Source of the DNA: Sabellastarte sp. h YS-2021 | Taxonomy: Eukaryota; Annelida; Polychaeta; Sabellida; Sabellidae | NCBI GenBank assembly: GCA_964017235.1 | Contig: OZ024927.1 | Span: 24,447,160-24,511,159 of the forward strand | DNA length: 64,000 bases | Direction of reading: 5' to 3' | In this document: piece by piece, positions 11,573 to 33,982 of the stretch | Layout of the letters: each line of letters begins with the position of its first letter | Position numbering within the stretch: the stretch's first letter is position 1 | The notes under the pieces: model-generated | Database searches by the model: none | Told to the model about the DNA's origin: nothing | Seen by the model: only the letters and a program-made list of their open reading frames with translations | Program-made: the position numbers and the translations under genes

Positions 11573-13165
11573 TTAACTGGGCAAGATGTCTTCAATAGTT
11601 GGCATGAGGTAATGATTTCTTTTCAGGGCTTTATTGAGATCTTTTGGATCAATGCAAATTCTTAATTTCCCTGGTTTTCTGACGGCTACCATTGATGAAA
11701 TCCACTCTGTTGGTGTGACTACTTTCTTTATTATCCCTGCAGCCTCCATATGATCGATTTTCTCTCTAAGTTCTTCCTTTGTGGCAATTGGTACGTTTCT
11801 TGGTGTGTGCTGAACAGGTTTTATTCTGTGGTCACACTCTAGATGGACTTTTCCTGGAAGACACCCAAGGCCCTCGAATACATCTTTGAATTCCTCTAAT
11901 ATAGGATCTGTTGAGGCATCTGTATTGCTAAAATTCATCTCACGGTGGGTACCTGAAGCCTCTGATTGTTCATCATTGTGAATGGTGATCAGACCTAGTT
12001 TTTCACAAGTGTTTGTGCTCAACAGTGGTTGTCTTGTAACCCTTGTAGTCACAATTTCAAAACGGAGTTTCAATTGTTTGTCCTTGTGCTTAGCATACAT
12101 AGAGTATACACCCAGGGGCTTCATGTACGATCCATCGTAAAAGTGCAGCTTTGTGTTGCTTGGCCATAGCTGAGCATCAGGAATCAGCTTATTTAGGTTC
12201 TCGATGGACATTATGTTGCAGGTTGTACCCGTGTCCATCAGGCACTGGCATGGTGTACGATCCATTTTGCCTTTGTCCTTAAAAAGTAAAGTCACTTTTG
12301 GTTGCCGGCCTCGAGATCTAATGTTTGCGACCTGATGATTTATATATGAGCATGATTCATCACTTGAGCTACCTGCATATTCCACATAATGCGCTGCATT
12401 CTTGCTGGTCTTTAATTTTCCCTTCTGTGTACACTTCTTACTGCCAGCCCAGTGATTTCTTTCATGACATGTGTTGCATCTAGTGCCATGCGCTGGGCAG
12501 TGCTTTCTCCCAAATCGATGGAGTTGAAGACAGAACATGCATTTTATTTTCTCTTTTGACTTGTCATCTTTCAGATGCTTCTTGGAGCCTGTTTTTGTGA
12601 AATGGACTGCATCTTCATTCGATGTTTCTTGCTCGATAGTACGAATTTGGTGTGCTGCAATTTCACTGGCTCTCAGTTGGTCGATTGCTCCATGCAGATC
12701 AACAGCTTTATCACGAAACATCCGGGCCCTTGCAGCTTTGTCCTTTGTTCCCAGAACAATTCTGTCTCTCAGGAGACTGTCGGTCATATTTTCAAAATTA
12801 CATGATTTTGTGAGTTGCCTCAGCCTTGTCACCCACTGATCAATAGTTTCATTTGGTCCTTGATCACTTGAATAGAATATATATCTTTCATAGATCTCAT
12901 TTCTGGTGGGTTTAAAGTAGTTTTCTAATGCATCTATGCATTTCTTAGGATCCTTTCTGTCGTCTTCTGTGATGTCCAGATTCTTCAATATCTGAAGGCA
13001 TTCTCTTCCCATGACAGACCTGAGTGTTGCTACTCTTACAGTCTTGTCTTTGTCATTTAGCCCCGTGGCAATTTCATAGTCTTCCCACTGGTCCCTGAAG
13101 AATGACCAATTGCTCATAAGATCATCTTTGACTTCCATTGGTGGAGGAACTGGGAAGTTAGACAT
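11573..13165 (-). pseudogene. Gypsy gag, protease and RT N-terminus
   Basis: The segment has 530 codons from an ATG with no stop. Residues 1-180 are capsid-like (WSFFRDQWEDYEIATGL and YIFYSSDQGPNETIDQW are typical of gag in this group). Cys/His knuckles lie at C209/C212/C223 and C230/C233/H238/C245. An aspartic protease has DTG at 311-313. RT begins around 455 (LRICIDPKDLNKAL at 501-514). Gag and pol are therefore in one frame without a recoding site. The segment is closed by an in-frame TAA, reading continuing in the same frame on the other side, so this is a nonsense mutation and not a natural end. Confidence 0.9.
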
Positions 13166-13205
13166 TGTGACAGTTATCCTAAATCCAAGAATTTGGTCAA
13201 GTTAG

Positions 13206-13228
13206 TGTGAAGGTTGCGCCCTAACAAA
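13206..13228 (-). repeat. Truncated third LTR end
   Basis: This repeats the outer tip of the 467-bp LTR (TGTGAAGGTTGCGCCCT), followed by AACAAAT with a 10-base gap relative to the full LTR. It directly abuts the TTAG target duplication, so it is a true element end. Confidence 0.75.
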
Positions 13229-13235
13229 TGTATAA

Positions 13236-13253
13236 ATCCCGGACGAGCCCCCA
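13236..13253 (-). promoter_or_regulatory. Primer binding site, tRNA-Pro type (left copy)
   Basis: The minus strand reads TGGGGGCTCGTCCGGGAT, four bases from the split LTR. It is identical to the copy at 17341-17358 and complementary to the 3' end of animal tRNA-Pro, the primer also used by murine gammaretroviruses. Confidence 0.85.
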
Positions 13254-13257
13254 AAAA

Positions 13258-13296
13258 TGTGAAGGTTGCGCCCTACAATATTTTAACAAATCCCAG
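13258..13296 (-). repeat. Split 467-bp LTR, left fragment
   Basis: This matches 17363-17401 with two differences. The LTR resumes at 15240 after the Harbinger-like insertion. Confidence 0.85.
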
Positions 13297-15236
13297 GGCT
13301 GGTATTCATGAAAAATCTTATTCTCAGTCTCAAACTCAAACTTATACTCAGTCTCAAACTCAAACTCAACCATACGTAAGTATAAACTCAAATTTGGTAT
13401 TCTCATGTAAAATCCTACGTAAGTATATGCTCAAACTTAAGTTTGAGTCTGAGATTGAGCTGAGAAATATTTTAGCCAATCAAATTCCATAATGCAATGC
13501 ATGATGAATTTGATTGGCTAAAATGAAATTAAATATTTATGAGCTTAATCTCAATCTCATACTTAATTGGAGTTTGAAATATATGTAAGCAGTATATGTA
13601 ATACTGCTTGGAAGGCTGGCACTGCTAATTCACTCTAAACTTTATATGTTATGTTCAAGTACAACTTATACAATTTATAACTTGTACTAAAACACTTGTA
13701 CTAAAACAAAGTATAATATTTTCAGTTCAGCTATGTTACTATTGATTGTTTATCTAAATTATCCTTGCTTAATAAAATGATTACCTTTTTATTTTAGTTT
13801 GTAAAATTTCTTAAGAAAATTGATTTTTTTCTTCAAGATACAAAATATTGCATTTATGTGTTTCTATTTCAGTGAGATGAAATTCAAATATTAAGTCATA
13901 TTGCCAGTGTCTAATGTTAAAGTTAAAATGTATAGCATTCTAATGTATTTCATCATGAATAAGAACACAAAAAGGTCACCCATTTAAATCCAATTTCTTT
14001 GATCAAAGCCAAAAAGTATCTATTTCATTTACGGATAAATAGTTAGCACCCTAGGCCCAAGGACACTGCTTGGGAAATACATTTATTGAAGGAATTATTA
14101 TTACGGTATTTTAATTCATACTGATAAATTGTTGGAAGGTCTGTAAGTCCGTACATGGGTGATCACTGAGATAAACTTTAGAAATTATGACACATATGGA
14201 GATTTGTGTCCAACCATGACAATCTTTCATATTTGATTTGAACTGTTTGTGCAAAAACACACAAACAGTATCTAAATCAGGTATCCCAAAAATATATAAA
14301 AATAATTTATATGCTAACATTTCTGATATCACACCATATGTCAGGCTGGGAGCTCATAAATTTACATTAAAAACGCATATACAGTAATATGCAAAGGAGA
14401 GAGTATGATAAATATTCAAACTAGTGCTACCATAATTGGTCCAATTTGTGTCCTATATAAAGAAAACTGATCATACAAACTTGCATTGGCTGAGTATTGC
14501 TTTTTAATTAAAAATTATAAACTTATTGGTGAAATAAGTTAATTATATGAGTAAAACATCATATAAATCATAATTACTCATATTTAATGAATTACCAAAA
14601 GTAATTCAGTGACAAGGTTACTGCTGGAAGGATCACTTTCTGCAATCCACTGTTTAAACAATACAGCACAAACCAAATGTTCTGGTAAGCATTCTTTAAG
14701 TATATGTTGTTATTTAGTTTGGGTGATTTTGTTATTTTCACTATTTAAATTTGAAAGATTTAAAGACCGTTGATCTCTATGACCATTTATCTTTGTGACC
14801 ACCCGTGCACCGGTTAGATTGTGGGAATGAAGCTCAAAAACTTATTCATAAAACTTTGGATTTTAGAAGCAAAAAACTTATGTAAAAGTATTTGGCTGAC
14901 TTGTACACCTAATTGTACTACAAATTGTACCAATCTAGTTGTACTACACATTGTACCAATCTAGTTGCCCAAAATTGTTTGAACTCAAACATTTAAGACA
15001 CCTCTCATGCAGACTTAAATATAATCCCTAAATATAGGGCTTATAAATGAGTTTGAGTCTGAGTTTAAGTATATACTCACTCGAGAATACGGATTATATT
15101 TAAGTTTGAGTATATACTTACATTTGAGTTTGAGAGTAAGTATAAACTCAAATATAGGGTTTAAACCCTAAATTATAGGGATTATACTTAAGTTTGAGTT
15201 TGAGACTGAGTTTGAGATTTTTTGTGAATACCAGCC
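13297..15236. mobile_element. PIF/Harbinger-like non-autonomous element inside the LTR
   Basis: The ends are inverted copies (GGCTGGTATTCATGAAAAATC versus GGCTGGTATTCACAAAAAATC), and the match continues about 45 bp inward. Near both ends there are subterminal arrays of CTCAAACTCAAACTTA and related units. The target CAG is duplicated (13294-13296, 15237-15239), and removing the element restores the LTR exactly as seen at 17363-17829. A 3-bp CWG-type duplication and GG-starting ends are typical of PIF/Harbinger. The 1.94-kb interior is AT-rich and has no transposase. Confidence 0.85.
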
Positions 15237-15239
15237 CAG

Positions 15240-15667
15240 CTCCGAGCCCCCCAAGATTCAAACCCAGACCAAATTTTAAAATCAAATCACCCTATGACCT
15301 AATCATGGTTGTTAAGATACCTGTACCTACAGCTGACAACAACTTGACAACTGATAAACTGTATTATGACATCACAGATCTTAAACAATACAACTTATAA
15401 AAGTGCTGTAATTGACATAACTAGTGCCTGATAATACACAGTAACATTAGGAATGACATATGTAATACATTAAACTAAATGACTAACTATAAAACCCATT
15501 ATAAAGTACAAAATCCTACCCTTTTTAAGACTCAAAATCACTGTTCAAATCACGTCATCACAACAGGATATGTACGTAAATGGTTACTGCTAAGTTTCAA
15601 ACTTCGTAACTGAAAACGGAACTCCCGAAATTCTCCGCGAATCTCGTCGAAATGCCGTCATTTCACA
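15240..15667 (-). repeat. Split 467-bp LTR, right fragment
   Basis: This continues the LTR that was interrupted at 13296 and ends TTTCACA. Compared with 17402-17829 it differs at about seven positions. Confidence 0.9.
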
Positions 15668-15680
15668 CTTCCCTCCCCTT
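15668..15680 (-). promoter_or_regulatory. Polypurine tract of the inner LTR element
   Basis: The minus strand reads AAGGGGAGGGAAG directly against the LTR. This makes the split LTR the 3' LTR of the interior at 15681-17340. Confidence 0.8.
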
Positions 15681-17340
15681 AAAATATGTCAAATTTATTT
15701 GACATACAAGAATACAAGATAAAAATCAATAAACATTCAAGATGTTTTCAAGATTTATTCGACTACTAAAACTGAACTCTAGCTTAATGCCAGAATGAAT
15801 ATCAGTTATATCATAACCCATAAACAAGATACTTTAAACAAAAAAAATTTATCACGCATAACTCTGTGATATCTCAAAATATGCCAAATGTATGTGACAT
15901 ACAACAACAACAGATAAAATATTGCCATATCTCATCTTATTTCACTTCAAATATGCCAAATTTATGACATACAACAATACAAGATAACATCTTGTAATCA
16001 TTTAACTAGTAATATACATTTCCAGAATAAAAAAAAAATTACACACCTTTCCCCTCTTACAAAAGGAAATAATTTCCAAATTATTTACAGAATTAAACAG
16101 CAAATTAACTCACACAGATAAGACAATAGCATATCAATATGCAAAATACTTTAGCTGATATAACATTTAAAATGCATAGATCCACTTTATGTTTAGCAGC
16201 AATGTCTCTTTTAAATATCAACAGTTCTACATATATTATTCAATGTTCACATTGTCCAGAAATCTCCAGTCTGCGTCTGGGTTGAATTTCTGAAACTACA
16301 CTACATAGTTTAGTACAAGAAATATACTAAAAGTAAAATATTTAAACACAGAGCAAAATACTTTAGCTGTTATATATCATTTAAAATGCATAGATCTACT
16401 TTACGTTTAGCAGCAATGTCTCTTTTAAATACAAACAGTTCACATGTATTGTCCAATGTCCACAATGTCCAGAAATCTCCAGTCTGTTCCTGTCTGCTGA
16501 ATTTCTGAAACTACACTACATAGTTTAGTACAAGAAATATACTAAAAGTACAATATTTAAACACAAAGCAATATTTCCAAGAGTACCAACTGGTACTAAA
16601 TATTATAGTAAATAATAAACTTAAACTGTACGAAAAGATTGCTGATAGCATTCACCTTTAACATGTACCTTTTACCATCTGGTAAAATATAATATTTTAA
16701 ACAAACTTCTTTCTAACATGACATACATGTATCTACATTCTAGCAGACACTTTGACAAATATAAATTACTGAATTCTACAAAATTAAAAATTTAATCTGC
16801 GAGCAAATCCAGCTCATCATCAAAATCAAAAGCACAATCTGTACTTTCGTCAACACCAAGGAGTTCATTAATAATCTCCTCATCTGAGTAAAAAAAATTC
16901 GGGTTCACACAATAAGTCCTACAATAGAAATAGCACAATAAGACAAGTAATACAAGAGATCAATAAATACAGAACCTGAAAAAAAAATTAAAAATGGATT
17001 TATTGCAATGCTGAAATAATTTCAATGAAATAAACTGCAGCAACACAAAATAATACCGCAATTACAACAAAATTCAATGCCGCATAAACAAAACAAAAAG
17101 CTTTAGGCAAGATAATTTACACAGCAAAGCAAAATCAACATAAGCAATAAATACTGTACAAGTATTCAAATTACTTTTCACAAATAAAAAAAATATCCTT
17201 AAAATCTGTAATTCTACAGATCAAATAAGTTTGTAATAATAACTAAACAAAATACAATAAAATCACAAACTGTGAAAACTATTCAACAAAAAAATTAATT
17301 GATCTAAACCGGGTACTGGTACTACTCGCTTGACAGATCG
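15681..17340. other. Non-coding interior of the inner LTR element
   Basis: AT-rich, with no ORF of note. TATGTCAAATTTATTTGACATA-type short palindromic motifs recur (around 15685-15975). A 212-bp segment is tandemly duplicated (see 16141-16568). Confidence 0.7.
16141..16568. repeat. Tandem duplication of about 212 bp
   Basis: The segment starting GCAAAATACTTTAGCTG at 16141 recurs at 16353. It includes GCAGCAATGTCTCTTTTAAAT, CCAGAAATCTCCAGTCTG and ACTACACTACATAGTTTAG in both copies, with roughly 90% identity by eye. Confidence 0.85.
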
Positions 17341-17358
17341 ATCCCGGACGAGCCCCCA
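17341..17358 (-). promoter_or_regulatory. Primer binding site, tRNA-Pro type (right copy)
   Basis: Same 18 bases as at 13236-13253, four bases inside the 5' LTR. This is the functional position for first-strand priming. Confidence 0.9.
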
Positions 17359-17362
17359 AAAA

Positions 17363-17829
17363 TGTGACGGTTGCGCCCTACAAGATTTTAACAAATCCCA
17401 GCTCCGAGCCCCCCAAGATTCAAACCCAGACCAAATTTTAAAATCAAATCACCCTATGACCTAATCATGGTTGTTAAGATACCTGTACCTACAGCTGACA
17501 ACAACTTGACAACTGATAAACTGTATTATGACATCACAGATCTTAAACAATACAACTTATAAAAGTGCTGTAATTGACATAACTAGTGCCTGATAATACA
17601 CAGTAACATTAGGAATGACATATGTAATACATTAAACTAAATGACTAACTATAAAACCCATTATAAAGTACAAAATCCTACCCTTTTTAAGACTCAAAAT
17701 CACCATTCAAATCACGTCATCACAACAGGATATGTACGTAAATGGTTACTGCTAAGTTTCAAACTCCGTAACCGAAAATGGAACTCCCGAAATTCTCCGC
17801 GAATCTCGTTGAAATGCCGTCATTTCACA
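17363..17829 (-). repeat. 5' LTR of the inner element, intact 467 bp
   Basis: Begins TGTGACGGTTGCGCCC and ends GTCATTTCACA on the plus strand. TTAG follows. It is the reference for the split copy. Confidence 0.9.
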
Positions 17830-17929
17830 TTAGTGCTGTGAAAGATATCTTTGTAATATCACTGCATTTGTTTATCCAATTCAGTATTTGAACAGAAATC
17901 CTACTATCATGAGTTTTTACTCTATAATA

Positions 17930-17947
17930 GCACCACATCTGACACCA
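17930..17947 (-). promoter_or_regulatory. Primer binding site of the Gypsy element, tRNA-Leu type
   Basis: The minus strand reads TGGTGTCAGATGTGGTGC directly next to the 5' LTR. The first 15 bases match the complement of an animal tRNA-Leu 3' end (TGGTGTCAGAAGTGG) with one difference. Confidence 0.8.
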
Positions 17948-18228
17948 TGTTTGTTGCACCTGCTTTACAATGTTATGAAAAAACACAAGTTTTCAGTATA
18001 TTTCATATTTGATAAAAGTTACAATATTTTCACAAAAGCACTTGTTGTTAAAACTACTTCTCTCAAGCAACTGTCTTTGTATGTTCTTTTTGGTTTATAA
18101 ATTTATCACACTTATCAAGGTCTTTCCCATCACTGGATAGTCTGTGCATGTGTTTCTAATTTTATTGCTTTAACAACTTCCCCCCATAGTCTTTCTAAGT
18201 CCCTACATAAAAGACAGTCATACAAACA
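17948..18228 (-). repeat. 5' LTR of the Gypsy element
   Basis: Starts TGTTTGTTGC and ends CATACAAACA on the plus strand. ACCAC follows at 18229-18233, matching the left flank at 8617-8621. Confidence 0.9.
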
Positions 18229-18233
18229 ACCAC

Positions 18234-19630
18234 TCTTTTTGTTCTGTTATATTAGTTATTTTTTCTAAAAACATTAACATCAAAAAAGCACATGTTAATT
18301 AAATCATGGTTACATGACATGTTAAAGCAGCCTTCTAATGGGTTTATGCTCGGGGTAAATATATGAAAATGAAAAATCCCAACTTAAATCCCGAAATTAA
18401 AAACACCTGCTTCATAAATACTTTTGCACAGCTTGTGTCCACATCAGTCTTAATATGACAGGTGTTGAAAGACACATAAAACCTCAACTTGGACTTTGTA
18501 TAAGTGTTTTTAAAAATATGCTGCATGCCTTTTAAAAAAACCTATTCTTGTAGTTTTCTGTGTCACGATCATGATGCGATTGCGTGTTAGCAGTATCTTG
18601 ATTCTTCCTTCAAATATGAAATTAATGTTGCGAAAAAAATGAATAAAATGACATACAGTATAACAGACAATAGGACATTAATAAAGTATAATATCATAAC
18701 TGAATTACTGGTTATTTATTTAATGTTGCAGTTGGGCATATATATTTATATTTATTTATATTTATTTATGCCGTCTTGATTTAACGAGAAACTAAAACGC
18801 ACGCTCTATCACATGATTCACAAGTCTTGTGACCAGTGTTATATATTCCAAAGTTTGGTTGTTGTTAAATCATATTGTGGGCCTGTTCGCGCGAGTGTTC
18901 TTTTGTTCCTCAAATCATTTTGTAGCTGAAAGGTTTGTTATATTTCACATTAACTATCTGCAGTTTTTTGTAATTTTTTAATGCTGAAAACAATCAAAAC
19001 AACTATTCAGTTTGAAACAATTAAGGGGACACACTGTTATTGTGTTATTAATTGGAAACTTGAAATTTTATTGATCAGTTCGCCAAACGCTCAAGTTCAG
19101 CACTTGTCTGTAAAACTTCAAGGTTAAGCAATATTAATATTCCGCCAATTAATATTGCTGCAAATGGAACAAATATGTATAACAAAATAGCCCTAAAAAT
19201 AACAGTGAATAACTGTATAAAGGATTAATTTTTTTAAAGAATAGTGTACTATATAGAAAACGTTTATTTTATTAATGGAATATCGCTAGAAAACCCCATT
19301 GAATTCCATGGCATCACATAAATATTAATGAGTTGTACAAGTCTGTGACTTGAATTAAAAAAATTAAAATTAGTTACACAATTTATCATATTTATTCTTT
19401 AGAAATAAAAAATTTTTTTTTTTGAAATTTTAAATACATAAGGGATCTGAAACGACTGTGCAAGGATATGTATTAATTGGTAGCGAGATGTGGTAGCGAC
19501 TTACTGTTGGCGAGTTTCTGTGGTCGCAAGTTCTACACCTTCCCCTAAAATCCAAATGACAAGCTTGGGTGGGTGAACAGTAAAGTAGTTTGTCACTGTG
19601 ATGATTTAAACATTGATGTCTTTTTTTCAG
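18234..19630. promoter_or_regulatory. Region upstream of cathepsin L; promoter and 5'UTR exon not resolved
   Basis: The first coding exon is preceded by a clear splice acceptor (TGATGTCTTTTTTTCAG ending at 19630). A non-coding first exon and the promoter should therefore lie here, but no TATA box or donor could be singled out. A TATTTA-rich microsatellite lies near 18737-18770. Confidence 0.4.
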
Positions 19631-19654
19631 CTGTTGAGCGTAGTGCACATAAGC

Positions 19655-30838
<11,184 letters not shown>

Positions 30839-30863
30839 AATTACCCGAATGATGACCTGAAAG

Positions 30864-32478
30864 GTGAGCATAGGTTCCACCAGGCTTGATTAGTGGCAAG
30901 GATGGGTTCAATTGCATATTTGTATTTAAATATACCTGAATTAGTGCACTTGTGTTTGTATATTAAAAATTCAGTATACTGTATAAGTGGTTATTTTCAC
31001 GGATACTTAAGTTACTTAAAAATTCAGTATATTTGTATTTGATTATTGTGTTTGAATGTATTTGATAAGGGCCAGGGGCTTTACAGGAAACTGGAATACC
31101 CATTTCCAAAATAGATGAGGTTTTGGGAAACTACAAAATGAATTCTAATCACAAAATAAAGAGTAAGAATTTGTACAAAGATTGTCAGTGCTGGCAAAAT
31201 TCAATGTAAAACAATTCAGCTCAGAAAAAATGCCTTTATCCAATTTTGCATAGAAAGATAAGCAAAAATCAAATTTTTTTAACTATTACCGCTGAACAAA
31301 GCTATGACAGTCCCACATCTGCTGCTGGGATGTAATCCCCCTCTACTGCCTGTGAGTTATTTACAAACATCTAATGTTAAATTTTCTGTGTTCATGTGAA
31401 GTCTTAAGAAGATTATAAATATGTTTTAGTTCACCTTATACTTTCTCGGTAAATACAGTGACCTCACTATTGCAGAGCTTTTTAGCAGATCAAGTTGCTT
31501 TGAATATTCATTTTACATGTGGACTATTTTGTGCAGCAGGTATTTTGGCAAAAATAATAATAAATATCCCGTTTGACACAACATGTGTGCTGTCTACTGT
31601 AGTGAGGGTCAAACACCAGAAAATACGGGAGTTTCTGAAATATACTGCTGTTCACTGGTATTGATTTCAGATATATTTTAGTGTGTCCTCATTAGATTAG
31701 GGTAATGGGAAATTCTTAAGTAATAATTTTTTTTTTCCAGAATATTATGTGTAGGAAATTTAAAATAGGCTGATATCTGGCCCATTTGAGAGGGAAATTT
31801 TTTGTACATTACATCACCGAAGAGAACTATCAGAGGGGACAGTTTTGATGAAAGTGCCCGCGGTTGCAAAAACTATCACTGTTTACAGCCATTACTGTAA
31901 ACCAAGATGTTATAGTTGTTTAGCATAAAAGAATGTATGTTTTTTGCACAATTACTGCATTTGCAGTCACTTTGGACATTCATTCTAGATGTTAGATACA
32001 ATAATGTAACTATGGCTGGGACAGGTACTAAAAAACAGCCCTGAGTACCCGCACTCTGACAACCGACCCAAATTCGAGTAATCACAAGACTTAGTATCTA
32101 CCATTAGAAGTCTTCTGTAAACAAATGGTAGAGAACATTTTTGAAGAAAAATGTCTTCTATTTCACCAGGAATTATAGAATATGGAATAAGTTATACGTT
32201 TCTAAGCTAAAACAAGAATCTTAATTGATATTTCCTGGCAGAAATGTAGCATATCTTACACGAACGTTTCATTTCGCGGGTGATAACACAGTATGCTGTG
32301 AGTAATTGAGTAGTTAAAATGGACTCGAGTCCCAGCAAAGACCGACTCATCTATTGAGGTTCGAGTGACCTTTTGCATCCCTAAATGTAACAATAAATTG
32401 TAGCAGGTTAGATTTTACATAAATTTATATTTACACAAAGAAATAAGGAGAAATAACCGTGTTTGCTCATACTTTCAG
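30864..32478 (+). other. Probable 3'UTR intron of cathepsin L
   Basis: A good donor (AAG/GTGAGC) sits 25 nt after the stop codon. A good acceptor (ATACTTTCAG) ends at 32478. At 25 nt the junction is too close to the stop to trigger nonsense-mediated decay. This is inferred from splice-site consensus only. Confidence 0.55.
32011..32383. mobile_element. hAT-like MITE in the 3'UTR intron
   Basis: The 373-bp element is flanked by a perfect 8-bp duplication AATGTAAC (32003-32010, 32384-32391). The right end, inverted, reads TAGGGATGCAAAAGG, a common hAT terminus. The left end TATGGCTGGGACAGG is a diverged version. Confidence 0.85.
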
Positions 32479-33634
32479 ATGATGAGATGCAGACTGAGCC
32501 TCACTAATGAAGATATTTTCCTCTGGCATGATTGATGTGTTTGTTTGAACATTTGGTCACAAAATCATCTGTGTACATTACAACTGTTTAAGGTAAAAAA
32601 CTGACATAGTATTGAAATTATTAAGAACTCCTAGATTCAGTGACTGAAGGTTGTAGAAGTAATTTCACTTTGTTAATACATATGAAAATTTGAGTAAAAG
32701 TGAGGTGTATGTTTCCATGTTACTGCAAGTACCATACTATTTGTTGGAAAGTTTCTTTACATTGTCATTAAAACAATGAGTAAATATTTGGCACAGTTTA
32801 TGCTCAATAAGTTTTGTTTATCTCTACTTCATATCTTAATATCAATATTTTTATTACATTGGTGAAAGATTTTGTGTGATATTGTGTATACCAACATGAT
32901 TTCTTGAGAACTTTTTTAATATAAGGACCTCAGTAACTCAGTAAATCTGTCTTATTTACAAGATATATTTATTCAGAAGTTGGTTGTCCAGTGGTTGACT
33001 AGTGTATATTAATGCAAAGTAATTCATGTGTTTTGTGTAATTTTTCTTTTTGTGTTGGTAATTTTGTGCTTTATGCCAGTGTATCTGTTAAGCAACATTC
33101 TAAATTTTTTTTATGAGCTGTGTCAAAGCTGAAGCATTTAAGAAAAGGTATATCTGTTTCTCCTTGTAAGTTTTTAAGGATGAATATTGTAAGTATATGT
33201 CTTTGCAGTGTGCATATCCTTTCATTGTAGACCTGTATTTCAAATGAAGTAATATTATTCTTGTATACAAAATTTATGATGTAACTATTTGATGTAGCTG
33301 CTAAGTTCTTCTGTTTAAATCATGTATGGATCTAATCAGCATTTAAAGCTTTTTGTACATCTGATGAAGCTTAATATGATCTGATGTTGTTTTGTACATA
33401 CTGTGTATCAAATCTCCAGTACTTTGCACAGCCTAGGTAATACTATCTGTCCATTGTTGTATCTCTCTGGGTGAATATGATTCTGAGTTGTGGTATGTGA
33501 TAACTAGGATCTGAATATTTACAGTTTTGTAATTGCATGAAAAGTGATCGACCTAAGACTTCCTTGTCGCAGATTTTATGTTTTAGCTCAGCTTTTTTGT
33601 GAAATAGAAATTTGGAGTTCAAAACAAAAATAAG

Positions 33635-33982
33635 AAGGGGTGTTGCGGTAGCAGTTTTTTCCCTCCGGTTTCACGTCTGGTACTTCCCAGTCGGCAACTA
33701 GTTAACCGTCTCTTATTTAAAAAAACATGAGAACCAAATAGTTTCCATACTGTAAAACAGGAATTCTAACAAAACAAGGATGTGTCCTCGATTTTGATTG
33801 GCTAAACAACGAAATATATGGTAGCTTTGAATTATCGCTCTTTATGGCTGTTGTTTTACAGTAAAAAGCAAATAAGAGTGGATTGTGACATTTATTTTGT
33901 CAAACCGGTAGCTGAATTTTATGACGGTTTGCAATAATTTATTTACCGTACTGATGATACCGGTACTACCGCAGCACCCCTA
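33635..33982. mobile_element. hAT-like MITE in the 3'UTR
   Basis: The 348-bp element has ends AAGGGGTGTTGCGGTAGC and, inverted, TAGGGGTGCTGCGGTAGT. AAAATAAG is duplicated at both sides (33627-33634, 33983-33990). It is non-coding. Confidence 0.85.

Larger units (their letters stand above)
13202..17833 (-). mobile_element. Non-coding LTR element (LARD/TRIM-like) inserted in the Gypsy leader
   Basis: A block at 13206-17829 is flanked by TTAG on both sides (13202-13205, 17830-17833). It contains two full LTRs (13258-15667, split by another insertion, and 17363-17829), each 467 bp, TG...CA and about 98% identical. A third, drastically shortened LTR end lies at 13206-13228. Primer binding sites (TGGGGGCTCGTCCGGGAT on the minus strand) lie left of both full LTRs and a polypurine tract lies right of the split LTR, so it also points to the minus strand. 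The 1.7-kb interior has no coding potential, so it must have used another element's proteins. Confidence 0.85.
8622..18228 (-). mobile_element. Ty3/Gypsy LTR retrotransposon, complete but decayed, with nested insertions
   Basis: Identical-length 281-bp LTRs (8622-8902 and 17948-18228, about 98% identical by eye) start TG and end CA with inverted tips TGTTTG/CAAACA. Perfect 5-bp target duplications ACCAC flank them (8617-8621, 18229-18233). Next to the left LTR lies a purine tract on the minus strand, and next to the right LTR a tRNA-Leu-type primer binding site, so the element points to the minus strand. The gag-pol remains (9149-13165) run in the same direction, in the order gag, protease, RT, RNase H, integrase, which is the Gypsy order. 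The leader (13166-17947) is swollen by a second LTR element. A tRNA-Leu primer together with fused gag-pol would suit the Mag/SURL-type clade; clade is inference. Confidence 0.9.

Noticed and set aside
12537..12839. Plus-strand ORFs inside the Gypsy gag region
   Set aside because: They are antisense shadows of the minus-strand gag-pol, with no domain of their own.
13221..13492. ORFs rich in Glu/Phe or Gln/Thr at the left end of the Harbinger-like element
   Set aside because: They translate the subterminal CTCAAACTCAAAC repeats and run across the LTR/transposon junction.
13202..17833. Reading the 467-bp repeats as the LTRs of the gag-pol element
   Set aside because: The 281-bp repeats have the matching ACCAC duplications, a polypurine tract beside the left copy and a primer site beside the right copy. 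The 467-bp LTRs enclose only non-coding DNA and have their own TTAG duplication.
19613..19654. Upstream in-frame ATG as cathepsin L start
   Set aside because: It lies before a clear polypyrimidine-AG acceptor ending at 19630, so it is intronic. The Met at 19655 gives a proper signal peptide.
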